A stretch of 64,000 nucleotides of DNA from Bugula neritina (GCA_964035545.1 OZ037765.1:15928698-15992697), one strand, 5' to 3'; counted from the stretch's first letter, positions 21,850 to 34,222 are shown. Translations and numbers: made by a program. Notes: a model not told the origin generated them from the letters alone.

Positions 21850-23340
21850 ATTAATTTGATGTTAAACCTGATGATTAATTTGATATTTTATATTGATATT
21901 TCACTATAATATATAATTACTTAGTCTAAATTTATACTTGTAGTTATGACTCACTCTAGTGATTAGTAATTTGATTTCTAATTCCTGTATAACTATAACT
22001 GAGTAACCAGTTTGAGTTGGGGTTACAGTTTGACTTGCTATGAGTATGAGTATGACACTTGGCTTAACCTTTTAGCATTTGCTCATGTAGTGGTAAAGCT
22101 TTGCAAAGCTACCCTCTTCTGTTCAACTTGAGATTGAATATATCTTTATTGTACATTTTATTTAGTTGGATATAAACCTGTAAGTGTAAGACGTAAGTGA
22201 ATCTTTTAGTATTATTTATATATTCATTCATTATCGAGTTTCAGTGTGGCAATTTATTCAAGTGAAAATTGATGCTGACAACCAACACAATGATAATTTT
22301 GGTATCAATTTTACAGCTATACAAAAATGTTTTTCCAAAATGTCGGTCATAGTGGCTATAACATATTGAATAGCAGTTGGTTTACTTCTGTAGCCATCAT
22401 TTCTTCACAGCTAGTTTGACATTCATTTCCTTGATATCACACCTGATTCTTTGTCAATTATGACTTTCTATCTAGAAATTAAATAGAAATTGTTATTAAA
22501 GATAAACAAGTTATACCAAAATAAAATTTTAATATATTACTAGTTATTTTTATGAAAATATGCTGTTATAAAAGCTGCTTCTCAGTTAAAAATTGCATAT
22601 TTAAATGGTGTGTTTTTTCTGCACATTTAGTCAAGCTCTGTTAACCATAGCTGCATCTGTATCTCTGCGCTGCATTAGTATTGATTGATGTTGGAAGTTG
22701 ATATTCTTATTGCTGGCTTTCTAATTGTGTTCTTCATTATCTAAAATATCCAGTTGTAAATCAACTGTCTTATTATAAATATATGGTATGACTTTTTGCA
22801 TCAGTATAATACCAGTAACTTTATTACTTTATTGTAATAGTATACTCAGGCTCATCTGTCTGGGCACATCTAATTGTTGCTAATAATTTAGTATAAGGAC
22901 ACCAAGTTGAGATATATATGAATTAGAGTATATATAATTGTAAACTTGAGGGCAAGTGGTGTACCTCAGGTCTATACTTTATTATTTTATGTGATTGTTA
23001 TGTGATAAGTCTAAGAAAAGCAACCCATTGTATTTTTTCTTGTTATCCTTACCTCACTCTTTGCAGTACACATTTTTACTGTTGGTGTTTGTGACGTTAC
23101 GTCCTGAGTACCGTCCTTGTGTTGGCTATTTTTAGTGTGTTATATATGACTCAACGTCACCATCTAGTCTCCTCTTTGCACTGAGTTGGTAATGCTGCTA
23201 TTGCAGTATCCTCTTGTGTCTCTAAGTGACTTTTTTCTTGAATAACCTGAAAAATAATAGACATAATATAAAAAAAAAATTTGTGATGGATCACACTAAT
23301 TTCCCTTTATCCAGACATGTATTTTTATGCTATTTTGCTC
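21850..23340. other. Non-coding AT-rich stretch
   Basis: I see no coding frame, RNA gene or clear repeat here. Confidence 0.5.
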
Positions 23341-23364
23341 ATTTTTGAAAACTCACTAAATTAT

Positions 23365-23620
23365 CTAGTATTAGCATCACTATTACTGTTAGTATTAGTA
23401 ATACTATTAGTATTACTATTAGTATTAGACTTAGTATTACTATTAGTATTATTATAAGTATAACCATAAGATTAAGTAACAATATCTTAATAATCATAAT
23501 AATAATATTAAATTTAATCATAACGATATTGTCATTGATAATCATTATCATTAGTCTTAGATAATATTGATCATTATGATTATCATTATGATTATCATTA
23601 TGATTAGCTCATTGACATTT
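23365..23620. repeat. Degenerate TTAGTA block running into ATGATTATC repeats
   Basis: Imperfect TATTAGTATTACTATTAG units pass into three to four copies of ATTATGATTATC. An isoleucine/leucine-rich open frame on the minus strand here is only a translation of the repeat. Confidence 0.6.
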
Positions 23621-24425
23621 ATGATTTACAATGAGTATGTCTATAGAAAACCGTGATTTGGTAAACTTACTGAGCACGAATTAAATTCGCTTTTTAAAAT
23701 ATAATTAATGTGAAAATTTGAAGCAATTTGCAACGATATAATTAAATAAGATTATTCCTTTCAGTTTTAGCTAATCGCAATTAATTTATTATAATAATTA
23801 CTATAAATGGGATTCAGGGCAAAAGTCATCACAAAAAAAGAAAGACAACTCTACGGACACCAACCGTGAACTTCGTTATAACGCTAGAACTTTATAAATT
23901 TTTGCGGTTTTCTTGTGAAAATATAGTTGGAAAGAAAGTGGAACTTGGGCAAAGAGCAAGCAGGGGACTGGGCTTTACTACTTGATGAGTATTATTATTA
24001 CTAATCAGCTATAAAATAGTATAAATACAGGTTAATCGAGATCTAATAATGATTATATCTTCAATATTTTAAATGCCATACCTACTTTGACAAAAAGTAA
24101 TGGGCACCACGAGTGATGAGCAGCTCTCAACCCGAAGAATGTTTTAAATTGGTGTCATCCTAGATCAGGAGTGTCCAACTTTTTCAGAGTGAGTGTCAGT
24201 GTCACTGAAAGGGAATATTTCGGTGGCGAGGGTCACATTGTAAACTTCAGCTTGAGCTGGGGGGGGGCACAACATCAGTATTTTTCTAATTACGGTAATG
24301 GGGTAATTTTAGTAAATTTAACGGTAATTTATTCCAAATTCTCATACATCATTACACAATAGACCCTTTTCACAAGTCTCTCTAGGGGCCATTTGTATAA
24401 TTTTGAAGTTGTCTCCTCCCACCGG

Positions 24426-24450
24426 GCCGCGGGGGGGGGGGGGAGGGGGA
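24426..24450. repeat. Poly-G tract
   Basis: A near-pure G run after GGGCCGC. Similar homopolymer tracts occur at 30979-30994 (G) and 57632-57644 (C). They stand out in this AT-rich DNA, and their exact lengths are prone to assembly error. Confidence 0.7.
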
Positions 24451-24569
24451 GGAGTCTCCATAATATATAGACGGCACATAAAATCAGTAGAAATTTAAGG
24501 TTTGTGTGAAGACTATTGCTAGTAGGAGTTTCATTGTTTCTGAGATTAATATTTTGGCATAAGCACACA

Positions 24570-25058
24570 TATTAGTAGTTTGAAAAAATTTTAAAAAAAT
24601 TGTTTTTGATTAATTTGACAAAACATAAACTTCAAAGCATTTTTGTTATTGGTTTTGGTTATTGAGCGATGCTGAAGCTTGCAGTTGTCATATAAATTCC
24701 ACTAATCATTTGTTTTGCTGGCTATCATCACTCTATTTAGAGCTGTTAACTTATTAACTCTTGGGATAGTAATAACATACTCATCTTACACAATATAGGT
24801 ACGCTAGTCAACTCTGTCTTACTAAAATCTAAATGATCCAAATTATAAGTTGGAACACATGCCTGTAGTTTATGAAGGCACTGGCTCATACTTCGATACT
24901 TCGACTTTAGCACACGCTAGATCACCATAAGGCGCAAGAGGCGTGCCTCAGCAGCTTGTTACAATACATTTGACATAGAATTATAACTGTATTTGCATAC
25001 ATTATGCATTTTAAATTTGGTAATTGTAGTACCTTTCAGGTTATCATTTATCAAGTAT
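24570..25058. other. Non-coding stretch beside the LINE 3' end
   Basis: No gene seen. It may include the 3' untranslated tail of the LINE on the minus strand. Confidence 0.4.
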
Positions 25059-26177
25059 TTAGGGAGTTCCAATTCTTAGGTCTCTAATAGTGCGCGGTAG
25101 GAAGCTGTTATGATATGCTGTGCACATGGCAGATATCGCAGTTGGTATTCCGTTAGAGGCAGCCCTCGTGGTAACCGTAGCGGTTGACTTGTCCCTTGTC
25201 AGTTCAGTGTAGCTGGAAGATAATGCCTGATGACATTCTTCTTTGGACAAGATCTTCAAAAGGAGGGTTATTCGTAGGCTTTTGCGACGATCTTCCAGTG
25301 ATGATATGTTGAGTTGTTCTCTTGCATCACTGATGCTAGCCTCCCGGCCTTTGAGACAGCAGATGAATCTAATAGCTCGGTTCTGGACTAACTCAATTTC
25401 CTTCACAAGTTGCTTTGTTACAGGATCCCAAGTGGTTGCAGCGTATTCTAGTATAGGTCTGCAGAGAGTCATATATGCCAGCAGCTTTGCTTTCTTGGGA
25501 GCTCCATAGAGGGATAGCTTTAGCATGCCAAGAACCTTGTATGCTTTGTTTATTTTCTTATTTATGTGGCTGTGAAACTTGAGGTTAGATTGTAGTGTAA
25601 CTCCAAGGTAGGTAATCTCATCTACGTAGGGCAATGTTTCTCCCCCTAGTCGATATGATGGTTGAATTTGGGGATCTTTGCCAAATGACATGATTCGGCA
25701 TTTTGAGGAGTTGAACGGCATCTTCCACTTCAGAGACCAATTCTCAATCTGTTCAATATTCTTTTGGAATTTTCGGACATCATCTAGGGAGTCTACCTCT
25801 TGAAAAATCAGTGTGTTATCAGCAAATAAACTGACACTGCAACTTAGTAGATCAGGGAGATCATTGATGTAAAGAAGGAATAGGGTGGGCCCCAGGACAG
25901 AGCCCTGTGGAACGCCAGAAAAGACTGGTAATCTACCAGAAGAGTGGCCATCTATGATTACTTGCTGCTCTCGCTTTGTCAAAAAATTCTGGAGCCATCG
26001 GAGTATGTGAGGATTAATTCCATCAACGACGCTTAACTTATGTATGAGTAGCTTGTGGGGGACTTTGTCGAAGGCCTTCTGGAAGTCGAGGACAAGAGCA
26101 TGAGTGGTGTGAGAGTTGTTCATTGACCTGGCAATTTCATGGAGGGTTCCACAAAGCTGTGTTTCGCAGGACATCAT
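25059..26177 (-). mobile_element. 5'-truncated non-LTR retrotransposon, reverse transcriptase
   Basis: An open frame of about 370 residues encoding the second half of a jockey/CR1-type reverse transcriptase. Motifs in order: SCETQL, LDFQKAFDKVPH, GVPQGSVLGPTLFLLYINDLP, SLFADNTLIF, ITYLGVTL, then a thumb/C-terminal region with RPILEYAATTWDP and LVQNRAIRFI. Such enzymes copy element RNA at a nicked target. The catalytic A/FADD box reads FADN, so the second aspartate is lost. The endonuclease and the start of the RT domain are missing, a common 5' truncation. The frame is otherwise intact, so the copy may be fairly recent. Confidence 0.85.
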
Positions 26178-26724
26178 CTGAATTAATTTTCATGTTCACG
26201 TACTTACACACCTATACTAGGCCTAACTAACTAGGCCACCCCATTATTTAATATTTTTACCAAAAATATTGTCACAAATATAAAGATATATGTATTAAAA
26301 TAGATGAAATAAATTTGTAATATCAAACAATATCTCATCTAAAAATGTCAAACACAGTAGGTATAAATTGCTTTAAAAGCATTTGTTTACATGGCATGTC
26401 TGCAAGTCACTGAAAGTATTTAGAGACCTCCCCACTTTTCTATCTTGTACCAAATCTAAACATTGATCAAATGTAATGTTAGCATTTTGAGATCTTCTGG
26501 TAGTCTGAGAAGGTGTCCGGGCCATCTTACTTTTTATGTTCTTATGGTATTTGACCAAAGTTTATGCCATGGTTTCTTGTATAGCTCATCATTACTGAAC
26601 TTTTGAGGCCATCTCACCCTCAAGATCTTACAAAAGAGGTTTCCGTAGCATACATCGATGTTATCCCTTTTGTCTTATGTGATTGACCATAGTTCACAGT
26701 TATTGTATTGTTGGGTTGACCTAG

Positions 26725-26805
26725 CACCCTTGTGGTGTAATTCGTTAGCGTGCCTACTTGCAAGCTGGAGGTCTGTGGTTCGAATCCTGGTGGTGGCAGT
26801 TATTT
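26725..26805 (+). repeat. tRNA-like sequence, probably a SINE head
   Basis: An A-box-like TGGTGTAATTCGTTAGCG is followed by a B-box-like GGTTCGAATCC at normal tRNA spacing. The T stem and anticodon stem do not pair well, so it is probably not a working tRNA gene. Confidence 0.4.
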
Positions 26806-26869
26806 TATAGTTATAAAGAAAGATATTTCCTATTAGCACATCGAAGAGTCTCATCTTGATATCCAACCT

Positions 26870-27360
26870 ATTTCGTTTGTATGTTAGTATTTTGCTGATG
26901 TTGTAGGCCGCTGTTGCTAGTTTGTTGCATCTATCTATGTCGTTTTGTGTCAGGAGGATTGAGCCTATAAATATTTACACTTCTCTCACTGCTTTTCTTT
27001 TCTATTGATCATCTGTTACATCTGTTACAAATAATAACTTTAGAGTCCAAATTAGTTTAGCTCAGTTATATTTACTGTAATCAAAATGATTCTCTTGAGG
27101 CCTGTAACAGCCAACGGGACCTGACACTGACTCCAAAAGCATGCAACACTCGTGAAACCGAATTCCTACATAACCAGGGTCTAAATTGGTACTTCCTTCA
27201 TTTAATTACAACAATAGAAGCTAGCATGTATAGTATAAGAATACATAATAACAAATAGCTACATAATACGTAATTAATGTTTTTACAATAAAACCATGAA
27301 CACCGCATTACCCCCTAATCTCATGATCACTAAGATAAAATTATTCAACATAAAAATCTG
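26870..27360. other. Non-coding stretch
   Basis: No gene or repeat recognised. It may hold the missing 3' end of the adjacent Gypsy element, but no LTR was identified. Confidence 0.35.
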
Positions 27361-30300
27361 CTAGCCATTTGGGTGGTCTCCTTTCCCTGGTTGGAAAGCA
27401 TACTTTCTGATTAAATTCATCACCAACGTCACCCTCTGCATCAGATTACTGCCACTGTCAGCATTTTCTTGAGTCCCCGACATGTTTATGCTTGTGTTAG
27501 CATCATTACACAACTCAACATCAACCGAGGCATACTGTCGGGCCATTGTGCATTATCTTCTGCAGATCTTATATCTGCAACATGTCGATTTATTTCATCT
27601 ACTTCCACAGCTTTGTTTTATATTAACTTTGTGAAAGTGCGTTGCCTCCACTTATTCTCACATCTATCCTTTCCTGGCTTAACATACATCTGATCACCAA
27701 ATTGGTAGGGACTAGCATGTGTCTGCATCAGTCTTTGGTCTTCTGGTCCATTTTTCTGAACAGGCTCTTCTGGTGACCCAAACTCATATCCGTACAATGT
27801 TGTTACAGGTATAATATGTTTGCCGTTTGTAGTGTTATTATACCAGTACACCATCGTTTCAGCTCATTTTCCTGTTCTCACCACCATCTGTTTCATCGTC
27901 TATGGTTTTGTTCAACAATGTGATTACCCGCATGTCTATGTGCACAGCAAAACGCCAGTGACATACTCCAACTAGTCACAAAAACTTTCTATTTTTTTCA
28001 TTCCTAAAACATAGCCCATAGTGACACAGCAGGTCTTTTGATGACCCTCTTTTCACAAATATTCTTTTGAAAAGCTTGACAACTTGCTCATCAGTGTCAT
28101 TAGCTATAGGGTGCCATATTGCAAACTTACTTGGATCACAATCAATGACTGTTTAATGTGTCAGCAATCCCTCGTGTGACGAGTATGATGTCTGCTTGCA
28201 AGCCCTAGTCTGTGCCGTGATCCGTAATCCGTTCCAGTTCAAAAATCCGTAAAATCCTACTAGAGGTTGTGAGTTCTGAGGTGACTCACAAGCCCAATTC
28301 GAGATCGGCATAATTTGCCACAGTGAGGACAAATGTTACTAGAGTCAGTCACTGGTGGGTGTGTAACAGAGCATAACTCCCTGCTTTTCCTTAACAACCG
28401 TTTGTGCTCTCGTTTTTGGCGTTGTTGTTGTTCAAAAATCGCTGTCCCTTGATGCACAACAGTTCTCCAATTTTTTCTGTCCAAGGCCTGAACTTCCCAG
28501 GTCTGTGGTCGAATGAAACACTGCTTAAGGCTCTCGTGTTTAATATGGTCCCAATGACATAGGTCACATCCACAGCTAATCATTCCCATGCCTTCTCTAC
28601 TTCTATTTCTCTATACTTCTATCTCAGAGGAACAAGGTCAATTTGTCTGCATATCTGACAAGGCATTACTATTTTTGCAACTAACTGGTCATCAATACCA
28701 GGATGCAAATTCTTTACCAGGAAAACAGTTCTATCACCACCAAAATGGTGCCTCTTATGAAGCTGGTTAATACACCTGATTTCTTTATCTTTGCTTAAAG
28801 CAATTGCCATGAAAGCTTTTTTCACCATTTTTAAGGAATATGTGTAAGCACATTTGCTTTGTTTTTCTTTGAAGGAACAAGTTTCAAAGTTACTTGCAAG
28901 TCATACTCTGATATAAGTTGAGGGATTGTTCCAAGTCTTCATTCACCAAGTCACCATTTCATTCAAACTGCTTACTTTTGGCCTTTTAGTCTTTTGTAGA
29001 ATTGACCTGACCCAACCATAAATGATGCAGAATCTGTTACTAATGCTATTGTTTTGAAATCCTATTTCAATGCCAAATTCAGTTCTTTTATCGTAGCTTC
29101 TAACTCTGCCACATTAATATCATGAGAAACATTATTAACCTGTCTCAGCCAGGCCCCATCCTCAACAATTTTATCTCTAACTTCAATACAGCAGCCAATA
29201 GCCAAACTACTTGAATCTCACCAGACAGCACAACTTTTGCCTAAGCCAACCTTTGAAAAACCTCTAACATACCCTCTGTAATACTTCATGTATCATCTGC
29301 TTAGCTTGAGATGGCATGGTTTCCCACTATGATACACCATTTCCTTGCTTCTTAACATAGCTACGTATGCAGTTATCAGCTACCCTGAGAGCAACTTACA
29401 TTTATTTAGATTATCTGACAAAACTAGTCGGACTCCATCTCTCTGCCACACAATTAGACCATCTTCATCCTCCTTTACTCTCAAACCCAGTACTCGGCTA
29501 ATATTGAAATTTTCTGGTTCTTGTATGATTAAGCCATATTTTTCCAAAAGCTGCTTTACTCCTTTTACTTGAACCACTTCCCCATTGATTCGTATATCAT
29601 CAATGTAATGATCAGTATCATCCTTTCCTTGATCATCTTGTGCTAGAACATGACTAACTTGGGTGCAACAATCAACCCAAAGCCCATCTGTGTCATCACA
29701 TATAACTGCCATTCTTCTTTCACAGTTTGAAAACAATGAATCTGTGCATTAATTTACACTTAAAGGTAACCTTTACACAGGGCTAGCAGTGATAGAGCTG
29801 TTTCCTGCTTTCTCCAACTCCAAAGCTTCTTTTGGCAAATAGCAGTATCGTGTCCGTGGTTACTCTTTATGTAACCATTAGGCTCCCAATAGTTCATGAC
29901 TGGGCGCACCTTTTTAGATTTATTAGGTTGACAAGCCGCCAAGAGGAGTATAACTCCTGTTACAGGGCCATGTTTCATCTTATTATGTAGCTCAAGCCAC
30001 CCTTCTGAGATCCACTTATACACCTGTCTCATATTCTTCTAGACAATAAGGTTGCACGGCATACTCCTCACATCAATTGGTTCTTTGTTTTGCCACTTCC
30101 ATTTAACAGGCCATACACCATTATTGAAGGCTGTAGAAAATTCAGTATCCCTAATTTCTAACTGCTCATTATTAAATTTTTTAGCAGAAGCACACAGCCG
30201 TGCACCCCAAAAAACTCTACCATTTTTGACCATAGTAACTCCACCTTATTGCTTAATTATATTAACTTTTAAGATAACTTCTGCACTATACACAAGTATT

Positions 30301-31612
30301 GGTGCTGCCAAACATCCCATTCTTACTTCCACATCATTTATCAAAGGATCAATTGAAGTCTCTCCTTTACACTCAGTAGTCTGCCCATTTAACATTGGTT
30401 ATGACATGCTGTGGCCTTCACAGCTTACTTTTAAGAACTTTGCACAATTTTCACTGCTTGCCTGCCGACAGCAGAGTCAGCTAGTGCTTTTAACTTTTAG
30501 GATATCTTAGACTTGTTATGTAGGTAAATGGTAACTGTTATGTTTTGTGTTTCGTTGCGATAATATGAATTTAAAGAAGCTTGTGTAGTATATGTCTGTA
30601 TTAATAGAGCACTAGCAGGCAACTGACTAACAAGTAAAACAAGGATGAGTAAATACAATGACAACTGGTCATGTGGTAATAATAGGCGAGTAACAGTTTG
30701 CATAAGAAGGAATGACAAACCACTAATAAGAATATGTGTATATAATGGTAAACAAATATATGACAGAACTAAGCTGCTAGTTAGGTTATGTAATTGCAAG
30801 AGTATTTATACATATGTATCAGTAGCACCTTTTTAGTTCTTGCTGACATCTAGAAACATCCGGCGCTGGTGATTCTCCTTGTTTTTCTGTAGGGACAATC
30901 TTTATGTAAATGGTTTTTTCATTACAGGTGTAACATCGTTCGATCATTCTCTTCTGAAACCTGCTGTTGCTATATGATCGGGGGGGGGGGGGGGGAATTC
31001 TTGAGCCGTGTGTGTAGTCTATCCACACTTGAAACATTCTTGCTTTGGTCCAAGATGTTGAAACCTAACAGCATAGGCGAGGTCATTTCTGCTCACTGAT
31101 ATCATCATTTTTGCTCATGTGACAAGCTCACTGGGGTTGAAATGCTCAACATAAGCTATAGATTTTAACTAAATTTCTACATTGGATGGTAAGCCTACCA
31201 TAAAGGTAGATTTCAACAATGTATCAGCAGATTTTTACCCCACAAAAGCTATCAACCTTCACAAGTCTGCTAAGTAAACATCAACTGATTCACTTTCCTG
31301 CAACACTCTGCTTTGCAACTGTTCATAGACAGAGTAAGTGTTTAATCCAAATACACGGAGTAGTGCTGCCTTTAACTTAGTGTATTCACCTTTCTCTTCT
31401 CTACTCAATTCTTTATACACAGTAATGGCTGTCCCATCAAGAAACGATGGCAAAAATTTGTGTAAGTCACTCACTTTCTGTAGAGCTGCTACTAATTCTA
31501 ACTTCTCCACCCAATCAGCAAAATCTCCTGATGTGTGATCCTCATACTTGGTAATAATATCTGAGAATTTTACTTGTGCTTTATTCCCTAGTATGCCAAA
31601 ATTGTTGATTTA
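27361..31612 (-). mobile_element. Degenerate Ty3/Gypsy-type element (gag-pol)
   Basis: Minus-strand order is as in Gypsy. Gag-like frame near 31600-31260 (WVEKLELVAAL, YTKLKAALLRVFG) comes first, then a zinc-knuckle remnant near 30950 (RCYTCNEK). The RT spans 30030-29380 with KVRPVMNY and a YIDD box. An RNase H piece near 29050 has VTDSASFMVGSG. The integrase zinc-binding region lies near 28800-28620 (HKRHH...CQICRQ), its core near 28150 (IDCDPSKFAIWHP), and its C-terminal part near 27850-27620. Many frameshifts and stops break the frames. The integrase is split by a LINE tail (28257-28590). No intact LTR pair is assigned. Confidence 0.75.
28257..28590 (-). mobile_element. LINE 3'-terminal fragment with C2H2 finger
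   Basis: The frame reads CDLCHWDHIKHESLKQ, ALDRKNWRTVVHQGT, a basic KRLLRKSREL stretch, and ends ICPHCGKLCRSRIGLVSHLR followed by TH. The DR..WR and CPHCG..CRSRIGL..H motifs are typical of the extreme C-terminus of many invertebrate non-LTR ORF2 proteins. Only this tail is present, lodged between the zinc-binding and core regions of the Gypsy integrase. That fits a heavily 5'-truncated LINE insertion. Confidence 0.7.
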
Positions 31613-31772
31613 CTTGATAGTTTAGCAATATAGTTCAGCAATTTATTCTAATTGAGACACAGGAACAAAAGAGAGGGATTATGGGTAAAAAGAAAGCAGG
31701 TTACAAAATGATGTAATATTGAATCGATAAGTATGTAGTTATATAAATGATTGATTTTCACTACATTCAATA
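31613..31772 (-). mobile_element. Copia 3' LTR with polypurine tract
   Basis: On the minus strand a purine-rich TATGTGGGAG is followed by TATTGAATGTAG (a decayed TGTTGAATGTAG start). The unit ends about 160 bp later at AAATCAACA. This order is usual for Copia elements. The Gypsy gag frame resumes right after its end, so the Copia copy appears to sit in that gag. Confidence 0.55.
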
Positions 31773-32760
31773 CTCCCACATAGTTTAGTTATGACATAAA
31801 TGATAAAAAAGTCTTAACAAAAACTGAATTAAATACAGAGAAAATAAAAATAAAGAAAACTACGTAACAACACATTCAAGATGATACAAGGTTTAATTAG
31901 TTTACACATTTGATGCCCAGCATGTTGCGGAGTGCTTAAAATTTATTTCAAGTGAGGAGTTTTGTAAAGATGTCAGCAAGCATAGTTTCTGTAGGACAAT
32001 GTTCAATCACAATATTGTAGTAGTTTTGTGGGTTTATAGATTAAGCAGTCTGCATGCCAATACTATTCCTTTATTAAATACAAGTCTCTTTGGATAAATT
32101 AGTATAATTGCCTTTATTGTATTCCAATGTGTCTTCATAGAGCTCCAGTGTAAGACTGATTTTGCACTGGAAATTCTCTTCCTTATATAGTAGCAAAATT
32201 TTCTGCCACCTCTGGTGTCCGAAACTCGGCCGAAGTTCGGAGTTCCGCTGGCCGAAGTCAGAAGGGTCTGTACGAAGTCAAACAGACCCCAAAGAAGTCG
32301 CGCCCTCGGGCTCCGATTTTGGTCGAGTTTCAGCTCACATAACTTCGTTTGTTTAACTCAGAAAAATGTGGTGTGGGAATACAACTCTCAAAAAATATAA
32401 TACTTGATAAACATCTCTATTTTCCGTTGCAATATGTCGATTTTGCACTTCTTGTCGAATGTAATGGAATTTAGCATCAAAGTGCTTGCTTCTTTTGCTT
32501 ACATTTGTATTGCTTGTTATACTGATGGCGAATTAATAGTCAATGCAGAGTCTTATTGGGCTTGGTATCTTTTCAGTGACATCAGCAAGTAACTGCCGTA
32601 GCCATGTAGTTTTTCTGGTAGCATCAAAAGCAGCTATATATTCTGCCTCTGTTGAAGATAAGGCCACAGTTGACTGTCATTTACTGAGCCAGCTAATGAT
32701 GTGTGTGTGTGTGAGATGGCTGCTTGTCAGTCAGCTTGCTAGCCACCGTAACTCTGACAA
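31773..32760 (-). mobile_element. Copia-type pol 3' end (RNase H and C-terminus), interrupted by an LTR
   Basis: The minus strand from about 32750 reads a decayed RNase H with a TVALSSTEAEY-like segment and a W-L-RQLLADV segment, then FDAKFHYIRQEVQN. After the LTR at 32016-32390 it resumes with IEHCPTETMLADIFTKLL and ends at a stop near 31940. This is the standard C-terminus of Copia polyproteins. The rest of the element is not next to it. Confidence 0.7.
32016..32390 (-). mobile_element. LTR inserted into Copia pol
   Basis: Same terminal sequences as the LTR at 20452-20957: TGAGAGTTG at its minus-strand start and CCCACAAAACTACTACA at its end. It also shares an ATCAGTCTTACACTGGAGCT-like stretch. 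It interrupts the Copia C-terminal coding region. Flanks are AATAT and AAAAA, so no clean target duplication. Confidence 0.6.
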
Positions 32761-32949
32761 GTAAGAATGCACTTGCAATGTATTAGAAAAGATTTTTGTC
32801 GAAAGATAAAATTTCTGTAAATTAGATCTATAATACTGATACAGAGACTACTAAGTGCATCTGATACCTCTTCTGGAATTATTCAGGGCTTAAAGAAAAT
32901 CCAACAGGCATTTTCAATCACTTCTATATATTTCCCAAACGGCGTCCAG

Positions 32950-34222
32950 ATTGTAGTTCTAGTCGCTAGACTTTTTGTGGTGTTCCCAGGGCAAATTTTT
33001 GATGCCTTCGAAAACTTCTGGGTAGCTTTTAAGAATGCCATCTAGGCTGGCACTGCTTATTAAGTCAACCCATTCTTCTTTAAAGGTAATCAAGCAAGTT
33101 GAAGAGCGGCTTCGTACAGATAGAAGGCTGCGATTTTGTGGCTTGTGCACCAGAAAGTACTGCTTCTTTCCAGTTACCTCCAGTTTGCGTCCTCCTAATG
33201 CTTGAATAATAGAGCCATTAAACTGCTTTAGCCTTATCTGGTTGCTGTCCAGCTTTGGTTTACTGAGGTCAACATAATCTTTGTAATTGAGAATATTACA
33301 GGATGCTCCTGTGTCAATCTGAAACTGTGTCTGTGGCTATCATTCACACTGGCTTTTATAGTCATTAACTTTTTATTTTTCCTGAATACCTGTATGTTTA
33401 ACAAGAATTCCCCTGAGCCATCACTGTCTTTCTCTGCCACATTTACATGCTTTTTTCAGCGACATTGGGCTCTTCAATGGTTGTACTGCTTGTAGTTATG
33501 ACACTGGTGACCATGCCGGACACTTTCTGGGAAGGCGAAGCTTCCCACAGTTGCCATAACATCTTTTTGAAAAGTATCCTGTTTGAGTGAACTTTACTGA
33601 ATTATTTTTATCATCTTTGTTTTGCTCATTTGGCTTATTTCTAGAACTGATGAACTGCACTGACTCTTCAGCCTTGATTGCAGTCATATCATTCCTTTGA
33701 ATTCTCTGCAATATGACATTTTTAATAGCCTTCTCCAGTTTTAAGCCAGTATCTCAACTGGCATCGTAAATAGTTTTCTTCTTAGTTGGTCATCATTGAT
33801 GACAAGGAGTAAAGCTTGACGCATGAAATCATCATACATTGTATCCAGCTGACACTCTCCAGTAATCTTGTAAAGTGAGGTGACATATTTGTCAATGTTC
33901 ATTGTATTTATTGTTTAGTGTTTTATTAAGCATTGTTAATTAAATGTATTGCTGAATAAATTGGTATGAATAGTTGAGCATTTTGAAAAATTTTCATGCA
34001 CAATTTAATATGAGCAAAAGCCTGGGGCAAATCCAATTTTGAAAAAAGAGTATCACAGCTCATCTTCTTTTGCATTTCCTGAATAGATGGAATTGAGTAA
34101 GAGTCAACCACCAAATGAGATTCAGTGTCACCTTGAAGTCTTCACAGAGTGTAATGGCTCCTGATGATTTGATCACTGCCACTACTGGAGTAGCCCATTC
34201 ACTCTGACTCACAGGTGATGAT
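32950..34222 (-). mobile_element. Gypsy fragments in permuted order
   Basis: Two pieces. 34222-33926 is the start of a Gypsy RT (SEWATPVVAVIKSSGA, DSYSIPSIQEMQKKMSCD, FSKLDLPQAF). 33800-32960 is gag/protease: a cysteine-rich knuckle near 33550, a protease with FQIDTGASCNIL near 33310, and the protease-RT linker with LKSYPEVFEGI near 33030. On the minus strand the RT piece comes first, although protease normally precedes RT. The two are therefore rearranged or from separate copies. Confidence 0.65.

Noticed and set aside
23339-23551. Ile/Leu/Met-rich open frame on the minus strand
   Set aside because: Translation of the degenerate TTAGTA repeat; no natural protein composition.
24160-24260. 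hAT-like start CAGGAGTGTCCAAC
   Set aside because: A matching inverted end could not be found to the right, so no element was called.
26725-26805. Candidate tRNA gene
   Set aside because: A and B boxes are present, but the T stem and anticodon stem do not pair, so it was recorded as a SINE-like repeat.
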